Shown here in pieces: positions 57,260-64,000 of a stretch of DNA of 64,000 nucleotides. The position numbers and the translations under genes are program-made. The notes below the pieces were generated by a model. That model saw only the letters and a list, made by a program, of their open reading frames with translations, was not told the DNA's origin and searched no databases. Position 1 is the first letter of the stretch. Each line of letters starts with the position of its first letter. Source of the stretch: Clostridium fermenticellae (GTDB lineage Bacteria > Bacillota > Clostridia > Clostridiales > Clostridiaceae); NCBI RefSeq assembly GCF_003600355.1, contig NZ_CP032416.1:1818183-1882182 (forward strand), written 5' to 3'.

Positions 57260-57677
57260 ATGCACTTCCAACACACATAGTCACAAAATGACTTTGCCTT
57301 TCTCTATCAATATATTTTATTGTGCAGGCACTTTCGGTTATTCCACGATTGTCAATTTCAATCCTATTATTGTTTCTTACAGACATTAATTTAAATCCAT
57401 CTGGCACCATCAAAGTATATATCCTATTAGTGGCATTTATAAATATAATATAATTTTTATCTAGGTCAAAATATATATACCCACCATTATTATGATCCCT
57501 ACAATATGACTTTGAATTATTTATAAAATTTATAAGAGAACTTCCAAATTCCTCTGAATATATTTTATTTTGCAATTTATTAAAACCACTATAATTTATT
57601 AAACTATAACTAAAAACTATAAATATTATACTTAAACATAGAATCATCTCTATCAAAGTAAATCCCTTTGTTTTCAT
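57240..57677 (-). CDS. Minor pilin, GspH/FimT-like
   Basis: 145 residues starting MKTKGFTLIEMILCLSI: very short leader, then the standard helix. The C-terminal half contains IEIDNRGITESACTIKY, a pattern of GspH-type pseudopilins ("nrGi..s"). GGGTGATAATTTA precedes the ATG. Confidence 0.82.
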   Translation of the reverse strand: MKTKGFTLIEMILCLSIIFIVFSYSLINYSGFNKLQNKIYSEEFGSSLINFINNSKSYCRDHNNGGYIYFDLDKNYIIFINATNRIYTLMVPDGFKLMSVRNNNRIEIDNRGITESACTIKYIDRERQSHFVTMCVGSAYVEFKE

Positions 57678-57704
57678 TAAATTATCACCCGTAGTTCATA
57701 CTTA

Positions 57705-58106
57705 TTATTTTTTTGGATAAATTTGATTTTCACCGTATTTCACAGTATATGTATTATCAGATGCATCTATATTTACAAGATACTTATTTTTATCACTCTC
57801 ATAATAGATCTGAATTGATTGATCTCCTGTACCCAGATTAACATTATCTACTCTTTCAACAGATGTAAGTTCATCTATGTTTTTCTTAATATCCTGAACA
57901 TCAAACCTTCCATCATTATCTCCATAGCTTGCCATAGCTGCTGTTTGAATTTGTTTAGCTGCATTTATAGCCTTGGTACTTTTAGCTTTACCTTGATAAG
58001 ATGAGAATTTTGGTATCAAAAAACTCATAAGTACCAATATTATACTTATAACCAGCATTAACTCTATAAGTGTAAATCCCTTTGTTTTTTTAGATTTAAT
58101 TTTCAA
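57705..58106 (-). CDS. pilA: Type IV pilin, PilA/ComGC-like (probable major subunit)
   Basis: 133 residues from a TTG start (58104-58106) with GGAGGATAAAG before it. Leader MKIKSKKTKG, then FTLIELMLVISIILVLMSFL with Glu5. PKFSSYQGKAKSTKA follows, as in major pilins. Globular part small, no cysteines. Directly after pilC, the place of the major pilin in clostridial operons. Confidence 0.85.
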   Translation of the reverse strand: MKIKSKKTKGFTLIELMLVISIILVLMSFLIPKFSSYQGKAKSTKAINAAKQIQTAAMASYGDNDGRFDVQDIKKNIDELTSVERVDNVNLGTGDQSIQIYYESDKNKYLVNIDASDNTYTVKYGENQIYPKK

Positions 58107-58124
58107 CTTTATCCTCCTTTAAAA

Positions 58125-59315
58125 TTAACCTATTGAATCCATAATATTTACTATAGGCAGAATCGCAGATATAACAAATGTTCCAACAAACAAAGCTAAT
58201 ATTAATATAGATACAGGTTCTATAAATTTAACTAGTTTTCTCAATTCATATTCTAAAGTAATTTGCATTTCCTCTCCTAACTTCAATAACATATTTTCTA
58301 AATTTCCACTTTCCTCTCCAACTTTAAGTGCATATAATAAAACCAAATCATCTATCTCATATTTGAACGAATCATATATGCCTCTTCCACTATTTATATA
58401 CTGTAGAATTTTTGATATCTTATCTTCTATAAATTTATTATTTAGAACATTCATCGACTTTTCAATAGATGTTACAACATTACATCCTGAAGACATAAGT
58501 ATACCTGACACCAATGAAAATCTTGATATTAATAATTTATTATATATATTTTTAACTATTGGTATCTTAAATTTTAAATAATCAAATTTTCTTCTGCCCT
58601 GATCACTTGATATATATCTTGAAAAGAAGAATATGGTTATAAATATTACAAAAATTATAATAGAAATATTATTTTTAAATTCATTTACCATACTTATGAA
58701 CAAATAAGTAAAAAATGGAACCTTCGCGTGTATACTATTCAATGTTGTAATAAATTGAGGTATCACTGAACTAGTTATAAATAGTACAGTAAATATAGAA
58801 ACAATAAAGACTATAATCGGATACATCAGTGATGATCTTATATTAACAGATAACTTGTATTGTTTTTTGTAATACTCTGATAAATCTTTCAAAATATCAG
58901 CAAGTTTTCCACTGTGCTCACCTACTCCTATCATCTCAAGCATAAAATACGGATATATATCATTAAATTGTTTCATACTATCATACATACTTTTGCCTTC
59001 TATTAAAGCAAAATAAATATTATATAAACTGTTTTTTATAACCTTGCGGTTACTGCCAAAGTATAGTATTCTGACTGCTTCAACTATACTTATTCCAGCA
59101 TTCAACAATTCGGAAAGACTGTCGCAAAGCATACTTATCTCTTTAAAATTAGGCTTTCTATTAAATAATTTAAATAATCTATTTGAGCTACAGTATTCTA
59201 TAAGAAAATATCCCTTTTCCCTTAAATTATTTGATAATTCATTTATGCTGCCTACATCAAGCTGCCCTTTTAATTTTTTCCCTTTAATATTTACGGCTGT
59301 ATAATTGACAACTAT
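58125..59315 (-). CDS. pilC: Type IV pilus inner-membrane platform protein PilC
   Basis: The first ATG (59132) would give 335 residues, short for the family. The frame continues upstream without a stop to just after the pilB stop. It encodes NYTAVNIKGKKLKGQLD and LREKGYFLIEY, the normal PilC N-terminus. No ATG, GTG or TTG is available. An ATA codon at 59313-59315, 5-6 nt after AAGGG, lies exactly where Met is expected, giving ~396 residues. Two F domains and three membrane helices are present (LSEYYKKQYKLSVNI; GEHSGKLADIL; GEESGNLENMLLKL). Confidence 0.85.
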   Translation of the reverse strand: MVVNYTAVNIKGKKLKGQLDVGSINELSNNLREKGYFLIEYCSSNRLFKLFNRKPNFKEISMLCDSLSELLNAGISIVEAVRILYFGSNRKVIKNSLYNIYFALIEGKSMYDSMKQFNDIYPYFMLEMIGVGEHSGKLADILKDLSEYYKKQYKLSVNIRSSLMYPIIVFIVSIFTVLFITSSVIPQFITTLNSIHAKVPFFTYLFISMVNEFKNNISIIIFVIFITIFFFSRYISSDQGRRKFDYLKFKIPIVKNIYNKLLISRFSLVSGILMSSGCNVVTSIEKSMNVLNNKFIEDKISKILQYINSGRGIYDSFKYEIDDLVLLYALKVGEESGNLENMLLKLGEEMQITLEYELRKLVKFIEPVSILILALFVGTFVISAILPIVNIMDSIG

Positions 59316-59330
59316 TATATCCCTTCTCTC

Positions 59331-60824
59331 CTAAAATTTTAATTTCAAAAATTCTTCATAAGTAGTAACTCCCGATTTTATGAGATCTTTACAGTAATCA
59401 TCTATTGATTTAAATTTATTTCTAAAATTGCACCATTCAAATTTATCACCAATATTCTTTTTAATTCCTTTAAAATCCACAATTTCATATACTACACTTC
59501 TATCCTTATATCCAGTATTCTCACATCTTAAACATCCTGTTCCTTTATATAACTTAAGACCATCGTTAACTTTAAGTTCTTCCCTCTCAGTTAATAAAGG
59601 AGAATACTCCTTTTTACAATATGGGCATATCTTTCTAATTAGTCTTTGAGATATCACTCCAATAAGAGCATCTCTTATAAAGTAATCCTTAACTCCCATA
59701 TCCAGTAATCTTGATATAGACTCTAATGCTCCATTCGTATGAAGTGTACTTATAACAAGATGACCGGTAATTGCAGCTCTTATAGCAATTTTAGCAGTTT
59801 CTTCATCCCTTATTTCACCTACCATAATCACATCGGGATCCTGCCTTAGTATTGATCTAAGCCCCTTTGGAAAATTAAATCCCAATTTCAAATTAACATT
59901 CACCTGATTGACATTTTCTATCATATATTCAACTGGATCTTCAATACTTGTGATATTAATTTTATTTTTATTCATACTATTTAAAATAGAATAAACTGTC
60001 GTTGTTTTACCACTTCCGGTCGGACCGGTAATTAGAATCAATCCACAAGGTCTATTTACCATTGAATGAATTATATTTATATCATTATCTTTAAATCCAA
60101 GTAGCTTTAAATTGTTAAGCTTATCTGATCTGTGCAAAATTCTTATCACTATTTTTTCACCAAAAAATACAGGAAGTGTTGAAACTCTGAAATCATATTT
60201 ATCTTTATTATACATATACTGAATTTTTCCATCCTGCGGCATTCTTTTTTCAGTTATATTAATTCCAGACATTATTTTAATCCTTGTACTCAAATGAGAA
60301 TATATATCTCTTGGAATTTTAATAAACTCATGCATTATACCATCTATCCTAAATCTTACCACAACATAACTCTCAAAAGGTTCTATATGAATGTCACTCG
60401 CCTGTTTACAAATAGCAGCATTTATTATATAATTAACCGTTTTCACAATTGGCACATCATTCATATTTTCCGAATATTGAACACTCTTAATTTCACTTTT
60501 TAAAACATTGCTGTTTCTGCCGGAACGTGTATTCTCCAAAGCCATCTGTACACTATACTTACAGTAATATGTATTTATTAAATTAGCTATTTTAAATTTA
60601 TCAGCGTAGAATAATTTTAACCTTTTATTTGTTATAAACTTAAGTTTTTCAATCACAGATTGCTTCAACTCTGAAGATACAGCTATATAAAGTTCTCCTT
60701 CCTCTTCTTTGAATGCAATTATAGAATTATCAACAGCTATTTTCTCAGGAATACTCCTTATAACCTCAATATCTATTTTTATATTTTCTAAATCTATAAA
60801 TTTACTTTTATCTATAAGATTCAA
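59331..60824 (-). CDS. pilB: Type IV pilus extension ATPase PilB
   Basis: 497 residues. Start is TTG (60822-60824), 8 nt after GGAGG; the longer frame to 60872 lacks a site. GspE/PilB hallmarks: ASDIHIEP, Walker A TGPTGSGKTTT, Asp box QDPDVIMVGEIRD, His box TGHLVISTLHTN, and a zinc motif CPYC...CLRC. It powers pilus assembly; no pilT retraction ATPase or pilD peptidase gene is present in the window. Confidence 0.93.
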   Translation of the reverse strand: MNLIDKSKFIDLENIKIDIEVIRSIPEKIAVDNSIIAFKEEEGELYIAVSSELKQSVIEKLKFITNKRLKLFYADKFKIANLINTYYCKYSVQMALENTRSGRNSNVLKSEIKSVQYSENMNDVPIVKTVNYIINAAICKQASDIHIEPFESYVVVRFRIDGIMHEFIKIPRDIYSHLSTRIKIMSGINITEKRMPQDGKIQYMYNKDKYDFRVSTLPVFFGEKIVIRILHRSDKLNNLKLLGFKDNDINIIHSMVNRPCGLILITGPTGSGKTTTVYSILNSMNKNKINITSIEDPVEYMIENVNQVNVNLKLGFNFPKGLRSILRQDPDVIMVGEIRDEETAKIAIRAAITGHLVISTLHTNGALESISRLLDMGVKDYFIRDALIGVISQRLIRKICPYCKKEYSPLLTEREELKVNDGLKLYKGTGCLRCENTGYKDRSVVYEIVDFKGIKKNIGDKFEWCNFRNKFKSIDDYCKDLIKSGVTTYEEFLKLKF

Positions 60825-61067
60825 TTTATATTTCCTCCAATAATCATGTACTAATATTTCAATTATTACCAAATATTTTTTATATTAAACACATAACATA
60901 CATTTACTTCACAATGATCCAAATTTACCTTTATAATTTTGTATTTTATGTTATAATTTTATAATATAACCATTTAAAATAAATATCTTAACAAATCTTT
61001 AAAGTATATTAATTTGGTATATTTATAAATAAAATCTATAAAAGATATTAATTGTATAGGAGGGAAA

Positions 61068-62387
61068 ATGAATATTGTAATCGAAATAATTTCAAATGCC
61101 ATAGAAGCTTTGCTTTTTTTAATAACATTTGAGATAATATCAAACAATAGAAAATTTATAAAAGAAAATAAATCTAAAACCCTATGGTTTTGTTTAATAT
61201 ATATAACTGTTAATTACCTTAGCACATTCTATATTAGCAAAATTTATCATACGATGGTGCTCTGTGTATTTTGTATTCTGTTATTATCATATATCACAAA
61301 AATTGAGTTTTTTATATCATGTACAATATTTTTTTCATTCTTTTCAATTATATTTATAACTGAAAACTTAACAGAAGTTATTGAAATGTTTGTATTTGAT
61401 ATTACTTTAGATCAGCTTTTTTCAACCTCAGTATATTCGTTAATTTTTTTAATAGTATCAAAGTTCTTTCAAATATTCATTGTGCTACTTATTTTTAAAT
61501 ATAGTAAACATTTCATTAAATTTAACACATTTGATCATGAAAATACATTTATATCTAGTTTTATAGTTCAAATTGGAATTTTTAGCATGTTTGTGTTTAT
61601 AATAACTTTCCAAATATTTGATCTAAAAGATACCAGAATTTACAACATTCTAGTATTCATCCTGTATTTTGTTTTTCTAATAATAGAATTCAAAGAAATG
61701 AAAAAATATTACAAATTTATAGATATAAAATCAAATTATAGAGTTCAAGAAAAACAAATAAAAAATATGAAGGAAATAATCAGTATAATTAGACAAGAAA
61801 AGCATGATTTTTCTAATCATATCAACGTTATATGGGGATTGTGCTCACTTAACAAACCAAATACAGTTGAAAAAATCAAAGATTATATAGACCAAGTTTC
61901 AGATACACTTCATTCATCATTTAAATACATAAATACGGGCAATGATTATTTAGATGGATTAATGTCTATTAAATATAATCTCGCAATCAAAAATAGTATA
62001 GATTTTGATATAATGATTGAAGAACCTTTTAGTAAATTAAAGATAAAAGAAAATGAATTAATAAGTATCATCAGCAATATTATAGATAATGCATTTGAGG
62101 CATTTGAACCGGAATTCAAGATTGACGAAAAAAAGATAACATTTGATACATTTATTGAGGACAATAAATTCTGCATCGAAATATCAGATAATGCAAGTAT
62201 GATTCCAGTAGATATCCAAAATAAAATTTTTGAAAAAGGATTTTCCACAAAGTCAAAGAAAACAAGTGATCATGGTTTCGGTCTATACATTACTAAACAG
62301 TTGATTGAAAAAAATGGAGGAACCATAACTCTCGAAAGCACTCCCCAAATAACCACATTTTTAGTTGCTTTTATGCTTAAAAAATAG
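61068..62387 (+). CDS. GHKL sensor histidine kinase (AgrC/NatK-like)
   Basis: 439 residues. Six to seven hydrophobic helices (1-215) with no large extracytoplasmic loop, then a coiled coil, the H-box RQEKHDFSNHINVIWG, N-box ISNIIDNAFEAFEP, and G-boxes EISDNASMIP and DHGFGLYITKQLIEKNGG. This is the AgrC-like class that often senses peptides. AGGAGGG before ATG. No response-regulator gene adjoins it, so the kinase is an orphan. Confidence 0.88.
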   Translation: MNIVIEIISNAIEALLFLITFEIISNNRKFIKENKSKTLWFCLIYITVNYLSTFYISKIYHTMVLCVFCILLLSYITKIEFFISCTIFFSFFSIIFITENLTEVIEMFVFDITLDQLFSTSVYSLIFLIVSKFFQIFIVLLIFKYSKHFIKFNTFDHENTFISSFIVQIGIFSMFVFIITFQIFDLKDTRIYNILVFILYFVFLIIEFKEMKKYYKFIDIKSNYRVQEKQIKNMKEIISIIRQEKHDFSNHINVIWGLCSLNKPNTVEKIKDYIDQVSDTLHSSFKYINTGNDYLDGLMSIKYNLAIKNSIDFDIMIEEPFSKLKIKENELISIISNIIDNAFEAFEPEFKIDEKKITFDTFIEDNKFCIEISDNASMIPVDIQNKIFEKGFSTKSKKTSDHGFGLYITKQLIEKNGGTITLESTPQITTFLVAFMLKK

Positions 62388-62404
62388 GTTTTATATGGTC
62401 CAGG

Positions 62405-62623
62405 TTTAACTTACCTTCCGGTCGGGATTTCTAAAATACGTCACGTAAAAAATTTCTAGTAAGTCTAAGCTTGTGTTCATAAAAATCTAAGCAGATTTTA
62501 TAAACTCACTTTGTTCAAACATATAAAATCTGCTTAGATTTTTAAGAACGCTTCGCTAAGACGTACTACAAAATTTTTTAATGTGCCTTAATTTTAGAAA
62601 TCCCGGCCTACGAATAAGTTAAG
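62405..62623. repeat. Palindromic element copy F (type I, opposite orientation)
   Basis: Starts about 18 nt after the kinase stop. Reading the reverse complement gives the usual order: CTTAGACTTACTAGAAATT arm near the left end and loop TTTGAACAAAGTGAGTTTA (reverse of 62501-62522). Outer arms (TTTAACTTAC...CGGGATTTC / GAAATCCCG...ATAAGTTAAG) still pair. The TATAGGG termini are absent. Confidence 0.85.
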
Positions 62624-62669
62624 AATTAGTTTAACTAACTTTTTAACTATGCCCCTGACATCACACAAG

Positions 62670-63746
62670 TCAATGATTGTCATGATATATTTTATATGTT
62701 CCATCTTCATCAGAAATTAAGTTTATGGAATTTTCGCCTTTTAAATAAACAAATACACTATATTTATCATTATTAGAATTTAACAGATCACTTCCTGTAA
62801 AAAATACATTACCACCATTGTCACAAGCTATTCCCCCATATAAATTCACATATTTCGGAAAATCATAACTGACTTTATCTATTTCAAGATTTTTAGGTGA
62901 AAATTTATATAAATTTGCATGTCCACCATATTCTGTTGCTAATAAATATAATTCATCATCTTTTTTATCAAATACTGAATCATATACACTTATCATACTA
63001 CCCTTTACAGAGCTAACTTTATTAGTTAAATTATTATAGTAATAAAAATTATCACCATTTGTCTGCCTTGAAAGTATAAATAAATTACCCTCTAAAAGCT
63101 TAAAATAAATACAATATCCATCGATTTTATCACAATAAATACTTTCTTTCTTATTATTTAAATCATACATATATATCTTACTCGAACTGTCTTTTCCTGA
63201 TTTTATCCCATAATATAATATATGATTATCATCCAGCCATTCATATAAATTTCCTGAAACTAGTACATCAGAATTTAAATTTATATATTTATTCTTATAT
63301 ATATCATATATACACATACCTTCTGCACTTTGAACAGAATCATTTCTATACTTTCTAAATGCAATCCTGCTTCCCGATGGATTCAATTTTAAATCCTCTG
63401 CTGAATAAAAATCATTTAACTCAGCAGTTTTTCCATTATTTAATATTTGTATGGAGCTTTTAATAAGATTGTTCCCTTTAGAAATATCTGTTGAGTAAAC
63501 ATATACCGATTTTTTTGAATTATATACTAATTCTCTTATTGCATTAAAAGAACCTAAACTTCTCAATTCATAATTTTCAATATTATATATATCGGAATTT
63601 TTATTATTAAATACAGTTACCATTTTAAGAGATGGTATATCAATTTTTGCAGCAGTTGTGTCATTTTTAGTGTTATTTAATAAAATAATTAAAACAACAG
63701 CAAAAATAAATAATAAGGATGTTAAAATTCTCACCACATTTTTCAT
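62670..63746 (-). CDS. Membrane-anchored beta-propeller-like protein
   Basis: 358 residues: N-terminal membrane helix (residues 5-24, VVRILTSLLFIFAVVLIILL) and an extracytoplasmic domain of repeated beta blades, e.g. GSRIAFRKYRND, NHILYYGIKSGKDSSSKIYMYDL (in part), DELYLLATEYGGHANLYKF. This resembles TolB/WD-type propellers. No lipobox Cys. Its ATG overlaps the dapF stop by one base, so the two are co-transcribed; function unknown. Confidence 0.7.
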   Translation of the reverse strand: MKNVVRILTSLLFIFAVVLIILLNNTKNDTTAAKIDIPSLKMVTVFNNKNSDIYNIENYELRSLGSFNAIRELVYNSKKSVYVYSTDISKGNNLIKSSIQILNNGKTAELNDFYSAEDLKLNPSGSRIAFRKYRNDSVQSAEGMCIYDIYKNKYINLNSDVLVSGNLYEWLDDNHILYYGIKSGKDSSSKIYMYDLNNKKESIYCDKIDGYCIYFKLLEGNLFILSRQTNGDNFYYYNNLTNKVSSVKGSMISVYDSVFDKKDDELYLLATEYGGHANLYKFSPKNLEIDKVSYDFPKYVNLYGGIACDNGGNVFFTGSDLLNSNNDKYSVFVYLKGENSINLISDEDGTYKIYHDNH

Positions 63747-64000
63747 TAAATTTCTAATTCCCCTTTAAAAGAAATCAATGCTGGACCTGTCATAAACACT
63801 CCATTTTCTTTTATTTGAACTAATAATTTACCACCAGGAATATGGACTTCAACCTTATCTCCTGTAAAACCAAGCTTATTTGCTGCTATAACAGACGAGC
63901 AGTTTCCAGTTCCACACGCCAAAGTTGCTCCTGCTCCCCTTTCCCAGGTCTTAACTTTAATTTTGTTTTTATCTACTATTTCACAGAAATTAACATTTGT
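63746..64000 (-). CDS. dapF: Diaminopimelate epimerase, C-terminal fragment (partial)
   Basis: The last 84 codons of a gene that runs off the right edge. The fragment contains the second catalytic cysteine motif WERGAGATLACGTGNC and the C-terminal KLLVQIKENGVFMTGPA of DapF, which interconverts LL- and meso-diaminopimelate for lysine and peptidoglycan synthesis. The stop is TAA at 63746-63748, sharing a base with the next gene's ATG. Confidence 0.93.
   Translation of the reverse strand, partial: TNVNFCEIVDKNKIKVKTWERGAGATLACGTGNCSSVIAANKLGFTGDKVEVHIPGGKLLVQIKENGVFMTGPALISFKGELEI

Noticed and set aside
58125-59315. pilC as a frameshifted pseudogene
   Set aside because: The missing N-terminal part is in the same frame and uninterrupted; only the start codon is unusual.

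Overview
The window is low-GC (roughly 30%), densely coded and sporulation-rich. Gene content and order are those of a spore-forming Clostridium (cluster I type). An Rnf ferredoxin:NAD+ oxidoreductase operon and a type IV pilus operon suggest the C. ljungdahlii / C. kluyveri / C. tyrobutyricum side of the genus; the species cannot be fixed from sequence alone.

Layout. 1-5 kb: a partial lysozyme-like membrane protein, a 3-methyladenine DNA glycosylase, and a divergent arginine block (argBD against argC) with two mirror-image promoters. 5.4-10 kb: the sporulation/stress trio spoVR-yhbH-prkA. 10.3-15.9 kb: purL, a cold-shock protein and a Ca2+/H+ antiporter. 16-23 kb: a NusG-II protein and a Gx-transporter convergent with rseC-rnfCDGEAB. 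23.5-30.5 kb: an unknown protein, two D,D-carboxypeptidases, a DUF2953 protein with GerW/YtfJ, scpAB and punA. 30.5-54.2 kb: a conserved Firmicutes backbone read leftward: pepP-efp, a zinc-ribbon protein, spoIIIAA-AH, asp23, nusB, xseAB, ispA, OLE RNA, oapA, dxs, tlyA, nadK, argR, recN, spoIVB, spo0A, a small coiled-coil ORF, a Nudix hydrolase, spoIIM, xerD. 54.3-60.8 kb: a type IV pilus operon at the position held by comG in Bacillus. 61-64 kb: an orphan GHKL histidine kinase, a beta-propeller-like lipidless anchored protein and the 3' end of dapF.

Two non-coding features stand out. A ~580-nt RNA on the minus strand between ispA and oapA matches the size, neighbours and closing helix expected for OLE RNA, with its own sigma-A-type promoter. 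In addition, at least eleven full, chimeric or deleted copies of a large palindromic intergenic element occur in 64 kb. Full copies fold into a single ~220-240-nt hairpin with a conserved apical loop but stems whose two arms change together. The full copies lie within about 20 nt of stop codons, and one supplies the stop codon of the Ca2+/H+ antiporter gene. I do not recognise this family.

Other points of interest are a XerD whose first catalytic Arg and the His of the HxxR motif are replaced, a pilC whose N-terminal domain lacks any standard start codon, and a 22-bp-spaced direct repeat just upstream of a candidate rnf promoter. No rRNA, tRNA, CRISPR array, prophage or intact insertion sequence was found.
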